Source: Heloderma charlesbogerti (lineage: Eukaryota > Chordata > Lepidosauria > Squamata > Helodermatidae). Taken from it: DNA of 64,000 nucleotides. Where the stretch lies: positions 682,001 to 746,000 of the forward strand of contig JANEZZ010002683.1 in the NCBI GenBank assembly GCA_026122225.1, read 5' to 3'. Both the position numbers and the translations under genes were made by a program. Positions 1-11,324 of this stretch are shown piece by piece (the stretch's first letter is position 1; each line of letters opens with the position of its first letter). The notes beneath the pieces were generated by a model. The model saw only the letters and a list, made by a program, of their open reading frames with translations, had not been told where the DNA came from and did no database searches.

Positions 1-525
1 GACAAATTCCTGGACCCAGTTGGGTGCCCGCGACATTCCTATCTTGAATGCCTCCAGTGTGGGAGAGCCCACTACCCACCTAGGGAATTGGTTCCATTGT
101 CGTATTGCTCTAACAGTCAGGATGTTTTTCCTGATGTTCAGCCGGAATCCAGCTTCCTGTAACTTGAGCCCATTATTCCGTGTCCTGCACTCTGGGATGA
201 TCGACAAGAGACCCTGGCCTTCCTCTCTGTGACAACCTTTCAAGGACTTGAAAAGCGCTATCATATCTCCCCTCAGTCTTCTCTTCTCAAGGCTAAACAT
301 GCCCAGTTTTTTCAGTCTCTCTTCATGTGGCTTTGTTTCCAGTCCCCTGATCATCTTCGTTGCCCTCCTCTGAACCCTCTCCAGCTTGTCTGCATCCTTC
401 TTAAAGTGTGGCGCCCAGAACTGGACATAGTATTCCAGATGAGGCCTAACCAGTCCTGAGTAGAGGGGAATCAGTACTTCACGGGATTAGGAAGCTGTAC
501 TTGTATTAATGCAGCCCAAAATAGC
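1..525 (-). mobile_element. CR1 LINE, 3' part (first piece of a split copy)
   Basis: On the minus strand this encodes the C-terminal end of CR1 reverse-transcriptase ORF2 (blocks such as RNTIREN-like RAIRQWNQ and [13 protein letters not shown] can be compared with the copies at 33.3 and 43.8 kb), with frame damage. The sequence runs from the window edge to about 525, where an L2 starts. The same CR1 resumes near 2416, so the two pieces are one element split by insertion. The CR1 3' terminus lies beyond or at the window edge. The family is certain; the exact right boundary is approximate. Confidence 0.85.
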
Positions 526-820
526 ATTTATTTATTTTCATTTAATTTATTTATGTCATGTCTATACCGCCCAATAGCCAGAGGTCTGTGGGCAGTTCAC
601 AAAAATTAAAACCAAAGAGCACACAGTAAAACAATATAAAATATATAAAACATTAAAACCACAGTAAACAATACAACCAGAATAAAATCAAAATAAAACC
701 TAGCAGCAATGCAGGGATTTAAAATACAGATTTAAAACAGCAAAGCTAAAAGTCTAAAGGGCTAAAAATGTTAAAATGCCTGGGAAAATTAAAAGGTCTT
801 CACCTGGTGCCAGAAAGAAT

Positions 821-1716
821 TAGGGGTGCACGAAAGTCACTTACCTGGTCTCGCAGCTTTTCGCGGTGGGGGGGAGGTGCTTCGCTGTTCTCCCCGCAAA
901 GTTCAGTCTGGCGGGGGGAGGCTTCCCGCCTCGCCCGGCCGAAATTCAGGCCGGGGGGGAGGCTTCCCGCCTCGCCTGGCCGAAATACAGGCCGGGGAGG
1001 AGGTGCCTCGCCTCGCCCGACCGCGAAATTAAAAGTTAAAAAAAAAACAAAACGCCCCCGTGATAGGCTACGTGGCGATTAACGTAGCCTATCACGGCTA
1101 GATCTGCAAAGTCAGCCATGATAGGCTACGTAAATCGTCACGTAGCCTATCACGGGTGACTTAAAAAAAAAAAAAGCACGTACGGATAATGGCGGCCCCC
1201 ATAGGGAGCCGCCATTCGCATTCCTTATTTGGTCGCTGTAGTCTACGTAATCTTTATGTAGACTACAGCGACCAAATAAGGAATGGGAATGGCGGCTCCC
1301 TATGGGGGCCGCCATTATCCGTACGCGCTTTTTTTTTTTTTTTAAAGTCACCCATGATACGCTACGTCACGATTTACGTAGCCTATCACGGCTGACTTTG
1401 CAAATCTAGCCATGATAGGCTACGTTAATCGTCACGTAGCCTATCATGGGGGCGTGTTTTTTTTCTTTTATTGGAATGGCGGCGGCGGCAGCCGGTCGAA
1501 AGACTGGCTGCTGCTCCCGCCCCGGACGAAGACCCGACAAACTGCCGGCCGGACCCGCCGCCGGGAGGGACATTCGGGAAAGGTAAGTCCCATCCCGGGG
1601 GGGTGTGCGGGGGGCGGGCGGGTGCGGAGAATTTCTCCCCGAAACTTGTTCGGGGGGCTGAACACGTTGGCGCTCGGCCCCCCGAAGTTTCGGGGAGAAA
1701 TTCTCCGCCATCCCTA
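821..1716 (-). mobile_element. hAT-A copy 1, non-autonomous hAT element, 896 bp
   Basis: It begins TAGGGGTG and ends CATCCCTA. The 8-bp duplication GAAAGAAT at 813-820 and 1717-1724 is perfect, as expected for the hAT superfamily. It contains no transposase. The interior (about 1056-1458) is a large palindrome centred near 1257 and made of smaller palindromes with GATAGGCTACGT arms and AATGGCGGCCCCC arms. It lacks the innermost module that copies 6 and 7 have. GC-rich subterminal parts carry donor-like GGTAAGT facing the ends. Compared with the other copies it lies in reverse orientation. It is inserted in L2. Confidence 0.9.
1476..1582 (+). other. Outward-facing ATG exon-like module of hAT-A copy 1
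   Basis: ATG at 1476 opens a 35-codon frame beginning MAAAAAGRKTG, plus two bases, that runs without a stop into AGGTAAGT (GT at 1583). The matching part of copy 7 has the same length and phase, and that of copy 2 is one codon shorter in the same phase. The module points out of the element toward its terminus at 1716. It resembles a first coding exon with a donor site; its use is unproven. Confidence 0.45.
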
Positions 1717-2415
1717 GAAAGAATACAATGTAGGTGCCAGGCGAACCTCACTAGGGAGCTCATTCCACAGCCGGTGTGCCACAGCAGAGAAAGCCCTCCT
1801 CCTAGTAGCCACCTGCCTCACTTCCTTTGGCAGGGGCTCATGGAGAAGGGCCTCTGAAGATGATCTTAAGGTCTGGGCAGGCACATATGGGAGGAGGCGA
1901 TCCTTCAGATAACCTGGCACCAAGCCGTTAAGGGCTCTGAATTGGGCACTTTGAATTGGAATTGGACACAACAGCACTTTGAATTGGGCCCAGAAATGGA
2001 CTGGCAGCCAGTGCAGCTGGAAAAGTACTGGCATAATATGAGCTCGTTGGCCAGTCTTGCTGCCCTATTTTGGACCAGCTGAAGTTTCTGGACCATTTTC
2101 AAAGGCAGCCCCACATATAACGCATTGCAGTAGTCCAGATGAGAAGTTATCAGAGCATGGATAACTGTAGCTAGGCAATCTCTGTGCAGATAAGGGCGTA
2201 GTTGGTATACCAGCCTAAGCTGATAAAAAGTGCTCCACGCCACTGAGTTCTCCTGTGCCTCAAGTGACAGTTCTGGATCCAGGAGCATCCCCAAACTACG
2301 AACGTGATCCTTTAGGGGGAGCGCAATCCCCTCCAGAACAGGATGAATGTCGGGCAGACGAACCACCTGCTAACAGTACCTCTGTCTTGTCTGGATTGAG
2401 TTTCAGTTTCATTTC

Positions 2416-3190
2416 CCTTTTTTGCAGCCACATCACATTGTTGGTTCATATTCAGCTTGTGATCAACAACAATTCCAAGATCCTTCTCGCTTGTGTTGTT
2501 GAGCCAAGTATCCCCCATCTTGTAACTGTGCATTTGGTTTCTTTTTCCTAGGTGCAGAACTTGGCATTTATCCCTATGAAATTTCATTCTGTTGTTTTCT
2601 GCCCAGCACTCCAGCCCATCAAGATCACTTTGAATTCTGTTTCTGTCTTCCAGGGTATTAGCTATCCCACACAATTTTCTGTCACCTGCAAATTTGATCA
2701 GCAGCATTCCCTGCACCTCCTCCAAGTCATTAATAAAAATGTTGAAGAGCACTGGGCCCAGGACTGAGCCCTGCGGTACCCCGCTCATTACCACACCATT
2801 TCTTTCCTCTGTCTTTTACTATGCACATATCAGAAGAAAGCCTTTTTGTTGCTGTTAGCATCCCTCGCTAACCTCAGCTCGTTCTCAGCTTTAGCCTTCC
2901 TGATGCCATCCCTGCAATTCTGTGCTACCTGCCTATACTCTTCCTTGGCCTTCCTTCCATCTCCTATGTGTGTCCTTTTTTGTTTTCAGGTCATCTCTAA
3001 GATTTTTGTGAAGCCACATTGGATTCTTCTGTTGTCTTCCACCTTTTTTTTTTGTTGGAATGGTATGTAATTGTGCCTTAAACATTTCCTTTTTAAAAAA
3101 CTCCCACCCATCTTGGACTCCTTTTCACATTGGAGTCACTTGCCATGGGACCTTACCGATCATTGTTCTGAGTTTATTACAATTGGCTTT
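2416..3190 (-). mobile_element. CR1 LINE, second piece, with internal deletion
   Basis: This continues the CR1 interrupted at 525. The minus strand reads the RT block GVPQGSVLGPVLFNIFINDLEE (about 2790-2720) and DGLECWAENNRMKFHRDKCQVLHLGKR. Near 2800 the sequence jumps to the part of CR1 that in the copy at 45.3 kb lies about 640 bp further upstream, so an internal RT segment is deleted. The piece ends at about 3190, where a second CR1 begins with its 3' terminus. Confidence 0.85.
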
Positions 3191-4525
3191 CCTAAAATCC
3201 ATAGAATAGTAGGGTTGGAAGGGGCCCATAAGACCATAGGGTCCAACCCCCTGCTCAATGCAGGAATCCAAGTCAAAGCATCCCTGACAGATGGCTGTCC
3301 GGCCTCGTCTTGAATGCCTCCAGTGTGGGAGAGCCCACTACCTCCCTAGGTAATTGCTTCCATTATTGTAATGCTCCAACACTCAGGAAGCTTTCCCTGA
3401 TGTTCAGCCAGAATCTGGCTTCCTGTTACTTGAGCTGATTATTCCATGTCCTGCACTCTGGGATCATCAAGAAGAGATCCTGGCCTTCCTCTCTGTGAGA
3501 AACTTTCAAGTACTTGAACAGTGCTATCATATCTCCCCTCAGTCTTCTTTTCTCTTTCATTCTATCTCTTTCATTCTGCTGTTTTCTGCCCAGCGCTCCA
3601 GCCTATCAAGATCACTTTGAATTCTGTTTCTGTCTTCCAGGGTATTAGCTATCCTGCCCAATTTTGTGTCATCTGCAAATCTGATAAGCATTCCCTGCAC
3701 CTCCTCCTCCAAGTCATTAATAAAAACGTTGAAGAGCACTGGGCCCAGGACTCAGCCCTGTGGTACCTTGCTTGCTACCTCTCCCCAGTTTGAGAAGATC
3801 CCATTGATAAAGCACTCTTTGAGTCCAATTCTGTAGCCAGCTGTGGATCCACCTGATCGTTGTTTCATCTAGCTCACTTTTAGCTAGTTTGCTACTTGGG
3901 ATATCATGGGGCACTTTGTCGAAAGTTTTGCTGAAGTCTAGGTATGCTATATCCACAGCATTACCACAGTCCACGAGGGAGGTTACCTGATCAAAAAATG
4001 AGGTAAGATTCGTCTGGCAGAATTTGTTCTTGACAAATCTACGTTGGCTTCGAGTAATCACTGCATTGTTGTCAAGGTGCTTCCAGATGGATTGCTTTAT
4101 GATCTGCTCCAGAATTTTCCCAGGGATTGATGTCAGACTGACTGGTCTGTAGTTCCCAGGTTTCTCCTTTTGACCCTTTTTGAAGATAGGGACAACATTA
4201 GCCCACCTCCAATCATCTGGCATTTTTACCCGTCCTCCATGATTTCTCAAAGATAATTGACAGTGGTTCTGAGAGTTCTTCTGCCAGTTCCTTTATTACT
4301 CTAGGATGCAGTTCATCTGGCCCTGGAGATCTGAACTCATTTAAAGTATTTAGGTGTTCCTTGACCATATGCCTATTGATCTCAAGCTGCAATCCTGCCC
4401 ATTCAGCGTGTACTTCACCTTTGCCAGGGGGCACTTCTTAAGCACTTCTGCCTTTTCTTTGTCATCTGTTATCATTTTGCCATCCTAATTTAATAGTTGA
4501 ACCACCATTTGTTTCCTCTGTCTGG
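3191..4525 (-). mobile_element. CR1 LINE fragment with internal deletion
   Basis: It starts with the CR1 3' terminus (AATAGTAGGGTTGGAAGG on plus). The minus strand encodes the RT C-terminus, then PVSLTSIPGKILEQIIKQ, AYLDFSKTFDKVPHD and NEFRSPGPDELHPRVIKELAEELSE. Around 3555 about 400 bp are missing relative to the 43.7 kb copy. Several frameshifts and stops are present. It is 5' truncated near 4525. The abutting orientation with the preceding CR1 suggests one copy inserted into or next to the other. Confidence 0.85.
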
Positions 4526-5261
4526 TAAAGACCAGGTTCAATTTAGGACATTTGACTCTGGAGAGGTAAGTGCTCCTGGGTAATTTCCCAGCTAGTATAC
4601 TGTAGAAAGCTTTCCCAGTGAGGTTATTTGGAGGGAACTGGAGAGAGAAAGCCACACTTGCAGCTCCTGCAGGCAAAGGAAGGGGAAAAGGTGAGGTGTT
4701 GCAGTCCTCCGTTAAAGAAGAGGACAAGGGATTCTGGGCTTCTCTACACCAAGCTTTTTATACCTCAACTTACCTGAACTTCTGCTTCCAGATTCTTTGC
4801 GGGATTAAGATGGGTTCCTTACGTGGGCCGACACATGCTTTTTTCCGGGACTTCTTTGTCTGCAAGTTCTACATGTTCCATTATACAGCCACTAGATGGC
4901 ACTGTGATATAGGAGAACTGTGCAATTTCACATGGCCATTAAAGAGGAATGGCATTTATTACCTCATTATCCTCAGTATTGTAAAGACCAGGTCATAAAG
5001 TGTGGGAGATACCCTGGAGGTTGACCTGCAAACTTCAGTGAATGTCCAATCATGGGTGTGCAATAAAAGCTTCATGTAGAAATATTCTTAGTGTCCTAAC
5101 TACTCAGCTCAGGCGATGCTGTCACGTAGTAACATGACTTGTGCTGTTACACCCAAGCTGGTGTACACTCGTATGTATTGGAGTTTATCAAAGCGGCTAA
5201 GAGGCAAACTACATGCTACATGCAAATGTGTGTAATAAAGCTCCACTTTTAAAAAATGAAA
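4526..5261. other. No gene recognised; CTCF-like motif
   Basis: No coding or repeat structure is recognised except CCACTAGATGGCAC at 4889-4902, which resembles the CTCF core. The same 14-mer occurs at 47085-47098. Confidence 0.4.
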
Positions 5262-5435
5262 ACATAACATAGAAAGCTGTCTTACATCAAGTCAGACCCT
5301 TGTCTACACTGACTAGCAGCAACTCTCTGGCTGGAGTCTTTCCCAGCACTACCCAGAGAGGTCAGGGATTGGACCAGGGGCCTTTTGCATGCAAAGCGGA
5401 TGGTCTGCCACTGAGCTCTAGCCAGTCCCCTCAGG
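5262..5435 (-). mobile_element. tRNA-derived SINE, Sauria-SINE-like
   Basis: Read on the minus strand, the sequence has a tRNA-like head with GAGCTCAGTGGCAGA (A-box region) and GGTCCAATCCC (B-box region), then a body with GGAAAGACTCCAGCC and a 3' part GTCTGACTTGATG. This order matches the tRNA-derived SINEs common in lizards. It is diverged. The family name is from memory and the boundaries are approximate. Confidence 0.6.
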
Positions 5436-6059
5436 AGGCTGCCATTTTGAGGAGTGGCAAGGGGAGGCTTGCTTAACCCTTTACCCACTGGATACTTTCC
5501 TACCCCAGTTTGCTCTTTCAGCTGCTTTCTCCTCCACCAGGTTCCAGACATGTTTACTCTTGTAAACCAGGAGTGGGCAGAAGGTAGATCGGGACCTACT
5601 GGTAGATCTCCAGATGACTTGTAGTAGAGCAGCAAGGGTTCTTGATTTCCAATGTTTTAACTACAGTGACCACAAAAAGCCCAATTTTCTTCCTGTCGTA
5701 GGCTGCTGACACCATATCTGCTTGGGGTGGGGTGGAAACAGGAGCAGATTTGTGTTCTGGTACAAAAAACAAATTCCTGGGCTGAGCATGTGCTCAGAGG
5801 CAGCATGTTCTGTAGTTCCATGTCTGCCTTCCTGAGTCACTATTTTGCACCTTGGGGTTCTAGTGAAAAGCAAAATAGATCTCATAAGCTTAAAGCTGGC
5901 CCATCTCTAAGGTCTGCCCTGGCTGTAAGACCCACCAGGGTAGCAGTTAAAGAGTGATGTTTCTAAGAGGAAAAATGGCTACTAGGGACAGTATTAGGCA
6001 GTTTAGGCTCTACCATTCCCCTACTCATAACTGCCGCCTCCTGAAGCTCATCATCAACA
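5436..6059. other. No gene or repeat recognised
   Basis: Mixed sequence without a convincing coding frame, RNA or repeat. Confidence 0.4.
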
Positions 6060-6292
6060 TCATCATCAGCTTTGTTACACTTGCATATAATGTGAGAAAC
6101 AGAGCTGTGAGTTAGGATGTTGGTTCAAATTGCACTTTGATGGTGAAGTCACTAAGTGGCATTAGGCAAACTGCTACTTCTCAGCCTCAGTTCCTTATCA
6201 GCAATATGGCGATAATGATACAGGGCTGCCTTAAAACAGGGTCGGACACGACTGGTTGGGGACACCTTTACCTTTTTTTTTTTAGATAAATT
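6060..6292 (+). mobile_element. CORE/MIR-like SINE with BovB-like tail
   Basis: It contains GGTTCAAATTGCAC (B-box-like), then a MIR/CORE-like stretch (AAGTCACTAAGTGGCATTAG, CTCAGCCTCAGTTCC) and ends with GGTCGGACACGACTGG and a T run. The GTCGGACACGACTG end resembles the 3' end of the BovB element at 10.3 kb, which would fit a SINE mobilised by BovB. Confidence 0.5.
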
Positions 6293-7145
6293 ATGTGGAA
6301 CAAAGTAATGCTATTCTGGCCTCTGGATGGTGAAGGCCTGCTCTTGTTTACCTAGAAGACTTTATAGTGCCTGTAATACATCGGAACAATTATGTCCCCC
6401 TTGTGAATGAAGGATTAATAAAATGGTGACTGGTATAACCCTCCTTCCCAGGGCATTTCCCAGCTCAGGGTAAAAGTTGTTGCATACTAAGAAGCCCTAA
6501 ACTTGTTACATTCCACAATTTGGCACATGCTGCATCTGAAAATCAGAGAAGGAGGAGAACAGGGGATGAGTCACGCCGTCTGTGGGGAACTTGATTTTGC
6601 TGTCTCTGATTTTACATTGTTAATTAATGCTTGTTCAGTATAAAAACCCAGCCATGTTCCTGCCTAGCTGAGCTAATATGAGAGAGTTAAATCTGGAGTA
6701 TTCATTTCAGGCCAGGGAAACTCCCACGTGGAAACCTGCAGCCTTAGTGGAGGCTGCTAGTTTATTCTCCCCTTTCTGAAGCAGCCTCAAAAGAGCACTG
6801 CATCTACAACTGTAACTGCACCAAACGTATGTGATCAGATGTCTCAGCTAAGCTGCTAGGTACATGTCTCTAGGTCTTTGTCTAATCTCTTCACATTGTC
6901 TACTCTCTTCAGCCTGTGCTCCTTATGTTGCTTACAAGACGGAGTGCTGGTGACAGTGACGTCTTTGGAATTGCTTCTGGCTTCATTACTAGAGGACGCT
7001 TTCCCAGATGAAACAGCCTGATTGTGGGCAACAGGCAGGAAGGCTGACAAAGCTTCAAGCAGTTTTGTATGACAAAATTCAACAAATCTAGGGCTAGTTA
7101 GGGGCAACAGGTGGTTGGAAGAAACGGAAAAATATAGTAGATGGT
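6293..7145. other. No gene recognised
   Basis: No supported feature. The sequence immediately before 7146 is the pre-insertion flank of the BovB element. Confidence 0.4.
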
Positions 7146-7222
7146 AATGCAGAGAAACCCCTTCATGGATCACTGCCTTGTTGTGGCGAAGGGGCTTGCG
7201 TAACTCAGTGAAGCCATAAGCT

Positions 7223-7924
7223 ATGCCGTGCAGGGCCACCCAAGACGGACAGGTCATGGCAGAGAGTTCTGACAAAATGTGGTCCACTGGAGAAGGAAAT
7301 GGCAACCCACTCCAGTATTCTTGCCAAGAAAACCCCATGGAACGTATCACAAGGCTAAAAGATATGACGCCGGAAGGTGAGCCCCTCAGGTCGGAAGGTG
7401 TCCAATATGCTACTGGGGAAGAGCAGAGGGTATTTCCAAGTAGCGCCAGAAAGAGTGAAGCGGCTGGGCCAAAGCCGAAAGGACACTCAGCTGTGGATGT
7501 GTCTGGTGGTGAAAAGAAAATCCGATGCTGTAAAGAACAATATTGTTTAGGAAACTGGAATGTCAGATCAATGAATCAAGGTAAGCTGGAGGTGGTCAAA
7601 CATGAGATGGCAAGATTGAACATCGACATCTTGGGAATCAGCGAACTAAAATGGACAGGCACGGGCGAATTTAATTCAGGTGACCATCATATCTACTATT
7701 GTGGGCAAGAATCCCTTAGAAGAAATGGAGTAGCACTCATAGTCAACAAAAGGGTGGGAAAAGCAGTACTGGGGTACAATCTTAAAAATGATAGAATGAT
7801 CTCAGTACGAATCCAAGGCAAACCATTCAACATCACAGTAATTCAAGTCTATGCCCCAACCACTGAGGCCGAAGAAGCTGAGGTTGATCGATTCTATGAA
7901 GACCTACAACACCTTCTAAACTAA
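7223..7924 (+). pseudogene. BovB ORF2, N-terminal endonuclease part
   Basis: APE-type endonuclease domain, which nicks target DNA in LINE retrotransposition. Visible motifs are GNWNVRSMNQGKL (residue region 110-125), ILGISELKW, NGVALIVNKR and VQVYAPTTEAEEAEVDRFYEDLQHLL. The frame ends at TAA 7922-7924 because of a one-base shift. The continuation in the next frame (IIGDWNAKVGSQE, then RNQIDYVF, then GSDHELL) lies directly downstream, so the two frames are one broken gene. The stretch before about residue 60 may be leader rather than protein. Confidence 0.9.
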
Positions 7925-10320
7925 CACCAAAAAAAGATGTCCTCTTCATCATAGGGGATTGGAATGCTAAAGTAGGAAGTCAAGAAATCACCGGGATAAC
8001 AGGCAGGCATGGCCTTGGTGTACAAAATGAAGCAGGACAAAAGCTAATAGAGTTTTGCCAAGAGAACATGCTGATCATAGCAAACACTCTTTTCCAACAG
8101 CACAAGAGGCGACTCTGCACATGGACATCACCAGATGGTCAATATCGAAATCAGATTGATTATGTATTTTGCAGCCAAAGATGGAGAAGCTCCATACAGT
8201 CAGTAAAAACAAGACCTGGAGCTGACTGTGGCTCAGATCATGAGCTGCTTCTTGCAAAATTTCGGCTGAAATTGAAGAATGTAGGGAAAACCACTAAACC
8301 GTTCAGGTATGACCTAAATCATATCCCTGATGAATATACAGTGGAGATGAGGAATAGATTTCAGGGATTAGACCTGATAGACAGAGTGCCTGAGGAACTA
8401 TGGACGGAGGTCCGTAACATTGTTCAGGAGGCAGCAACGAAATCCATCCCAAAGAAAAAGAAATGCAAGAAAGCCAAGTGGCTGTCTGATGAGGCTTTAC
8501 AAGTAGCTCACGAAAGAAGGGAAGCGAAAAGCAAGGGAGAAAGGGGAAGATATACCCAACTGATTGCAGAGTTCCAGAGAATAGCAAGGAGAGACAAGAA
8601 GGCCTTCTTAAATGAACAATGCAAAGAAATCGAGGAAAACAACAGAATGGGAAAGACTAGAGATCTCTTCAAGAAAATTGGAGATCTCAAGGGAACGTTT
8701 TGTGCAAAGACGGGCATGATAAAGGACAAAGAAGGCAGGGACCTAACAGAAGCAGATGAGATTAAGAAGAGGTGGCAAGAATACACAGAAGAACTATACA
8801 GGAAATATCTGAATGTCCCTGATAGCCATGATAGTGCGGTCACTGAACTTGAGCCGGACATCCTAGAGAGTGAAGTGAAGTGGGCCTTAGGAAGCATTAG
8901 TAACAACAAAGCTAGCGGAGATGACAGTATTCCAGCTGAGCTATTTAAAATCCTAAAAGATGATGCTGTTAAAGTGCTGCATTCAATATGCCAACAAATC
9001 TGGAACACTCAACAGTGGCCACAAGACTGGAAAAGGTCAGTTTACATTCCAATTCCAAAGAAGGGCAACGCCAAAGAATGTTCAAACTACCGCACAATTG
9101 CGCTCATTTCACATGCCAGCAAGGTGATGCTCAAAATCCTACAAGCTAGGCTTCAGCAGTATGCGAACCGAGAACTACCGGAAGTACAAGCTGGGTTTCG
9201 AAGAGGCAGAGGAACTAGAGATCAAATCGCCAACATTCGCTGCATCATGGAGAAAGCAAGAGAATTCCAGAAAAACGTCTATTTCTGCTTCATTGACTAC
9301 GCTAAAGCCTTTGATTGTGTGGATCACAACAAACTGTGGCAAATTCTGAAAGTGATGGGAGTACCAGACCACCTTACCTGTCTCCTGAGAAACCTGTACG
9401 AGGGTCAAGAAGCAACAGTAAGAACCAGAGATGGAACAACCGATTGGTTCAAAATTGGGAAAGGAGTACGACAAGGCTGCATATTGTCACCCTGCTTATT
9501 TAACTTATATGCAGAGTACATCATGAGAAATGCTGGGTTGGTTGAATCAGAGGTCGGAATTAAGATTGCTGGGAGAATTATCAACAACCTCCGATATGCA
9601 GACGATACCACCCTAATGGCAGAAAGCGAAGAGGATCTCAAGAGCCTCTTGTTGAGGGTGAAAGAGGAGAGTGCAAAAGCTGGTTTGAAACTCAACATTA
9701 AAAAAACTAAGATCATGGCATCTGGCCCCATCACTTCTTGGCATATAGAATGGGAAGAAATGGAAGCAGTGACAGATTTTACTTTCTTGGGCTCCAAGAT
9801 CACCGCAGACGGTGACTGTAGCCATGAAATTAAAAGACGCTTGCTCCTTGGGAGGAAAGCTATGGCCAACCTAGACAGCATAGTAAGAAGCAGAGACATC
9901 ACCTTGCCGACAAAGGTCCGTCTAATCAAAGCTGTGGTTTTCCCAGTAGTAATGTATGGCTGTGAGAGCTGGACTATAAGGAAGGCTGAGCGCTGAAGAA
10001 TTGATGCTTTTGAACTGTGGTGCTGGAGAAGACTCTTACGAGTCCCCTGGACTGCAAGGAGGTCAAATCAGTCCATCCTAAAGGAAATCAACCCTGAGTG
10101 CTCATTGGAAGGACAGATACTGAAGCTGAAGCTCCAATATTTTGGCCACCTAATGCGAAGAGAAAACTCCCTGGAAAAGACCCTGATGCTGGGAAAGACT
10201 GAGGGCAAAAGGAGAAGGGGACGGCAGAGGATGAGATGGCTAGATAGCATCACGGATGCAATGAATATGAACTTGAGCAGGACAGGAAGGCCTGGCGTGC
10301 TATGGTCCATGGGGTCATGA
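7924..10320 (+). pseudogene. BovB ORF2, endonuclease end and reverse transcriptase
   Basis: Continues the endonuclease (GDWNAKVG; SDHELLLAKF) and then carries the reverse transcriptase: NYRTIALISHASKVML, EVQAGFRRGRGTRDQI, FCFIDYAKAFDCVDH, GVRQGCILSPCLFNLY, LRYADDTTLMA (catalytic YADD) and FLGSKITADGDCSHEIKRRL. A TGA at 9994-9996 interrupts it, most simply a CGA-to-TGA change. The same frame continues with FELWCWRRLLRVPWTARR and KTEGKRRRGRQRMRW. A further frameshift changes the last ~20 codons. It catalyses target-primed reverse transcription when intact; this copy cannot make a full protein. Confidence 0.93.
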
Positions 10321-10369
10321 AGAGTCGGACACGACTGAACGACTGAACAACAACAACAATGCAGAGAAA

Positions 10370-11310
10370 ACATATTTCTAGATACGCTACCATATATGGC
10401 ACAGGGGCTCCACTGTGCCTACAGCCGATGCCACCACAGCCTGAGGAGGGACCCTGCCCAGCCGCTCCTGTCCTTGCCCTGCAGATGGGCCTGCACAACT
10501 CCTATAAAGTAATGGGGAGACAAGGCAAGCGTTTGAAATGACTTTAACCAGCAGTGCATTCCTACACAAGTTTATTCAGAGGTAAAACACATGGATAGCC
10601 AAAGGGTAGGCATCATGCAGGAGACCCATGATCGCACTCGGGTGGTTTGGCTTGGTTTCATTTATGTTGAAGTGTAGGTGTGACCCCTGCCTCTCAGGGC
10701 CTTGGAATGTGGGCTCTGTAAAGCGGGAGGGGCATGGTGGAAGGAGAGAGGAAGAGGCCGAGGGAAAGGGAAAGCAGCTGGTTCCAGAGAAGAGGAGGAG
10801 GCCGCAGGAGAGAGAAGGAGGAGGAGAGCTGAGAAGGAAATCCAGGGAAACCAGCAATGTGATGAGGAAGAGAAAGAAACAGGCAAAGCCTCCTTCAGCC
10901 AGAAGCAGAGTGAACCTCCACAACAGTGACTGGCAACAAAAGACTAAAGGAACTGGAGCGAGCCACAGTCGTCGGCCTAGCAGGAGTAGCACTGCGCTGT
11001 ACAGTGAACTGTGGCATAAAGTACTGGATTTAGAGTTGGTCATTTTCTTAATATTGTTATTTACCAGAAATTTTAAAGTTAAGTTAAATATTCATTTGGT
11101 TGTCTCTGGAGTGATTGCGATCTGCCCCTCCTCCTCCTCCTCCTCCTCATTATATGAACTTGAAACATCACACAGGTGCTCATCATGACAGCCCCCACAG
11201 CCATACCCCCAGGAGGATATGGCACAGGCTGCATCTGAAAATCGGAGAGGTCAGCAGCCACACCCACTTTTCTGTGTGGGTGGGAGTATATACAGATAAC
11301 ACATTTAAAC
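10370..11310. other. No gene recognised; purine-rich stretch
   Basis: 10,730-10,870 is strongly A/G-rich with GAGGAG repeats, and 11,130-11,150 is a CTC repeat. Long open frames here follow from low complexity and give no recognisable protein. Confidence 0.5.
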
Positions 11311-11324
11311 AGAAATGTAAAAAC

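Larger units (their letters stand above)
526..2415 (-). mobile_element. L2 LINE, 3' half, inserted in CR1 and split by hAT-A copy 1
   Basis: The minus strand encodes the C-terminal L2 reverse-transcriptase region: SLGMLLDPELSLEAQ, ITSHLDYCNALYVGLP and LQLVQNRAARL at 2366-2100, then HWLPVHF, PYVPAQTLRSSSE and RLWNELP toward 1717. The frame is interrupted at 1716 by a hAT element and resumes beyond 820 in what would be the tail of the same protein. The L2 3' UTR follows, with GCGGTATAGACATG-type sequence and a TTTA-rich end at 525-570. 5' truncated. It sits inside CR1, so it is younger than that CR1. Confidence 0.85.
7158..10357 (+). mobile_element. BovB (RTE) LINE, near full length, 3.2 kb
   Basis: The insertion is flanked by the 12-bp duplication AATGCAGAGAAA at 7146-7157 and 10358-10369. 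The start has the BovB-like stretch with GGAAATGGCAACCCACTCC and the end has GAGTCGGACACGACTGA followed by (AAC)n, both familiar from BovB in ruminants and squamates. It encodes endonuclease and reverse transcriptase, broken by a frameshift at about 7915-7924, a TGA stop at 9994-9996 and another frameshift near the end (about 10260-10280). So few disruptions suggest a fairly young, recently inactivated copy. Confidence 0.95.

Noticed and set aside
1056..1458. Regularly spaced GTGATAGGCTACGT repeats that at a glance resemble a CRISPR-like array
   Set aside because: They are mirrored hairpins inside a hAT element with an 8-bp duplication, in a vertebrate genome; spacers are also repeated and palindromic.
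5262..5435. Genuine tRNA gene
   Set aside because: The A/B-box-like region is followed by SINE body sequence and lacks a foldable, complete tRNA cloverleaf.
10628..11188. 186-codon basic frame in the purine-rich region
   Set aside because: Low-complexity GAGGAG repeats give open frames by chance; no domain is recognisable.
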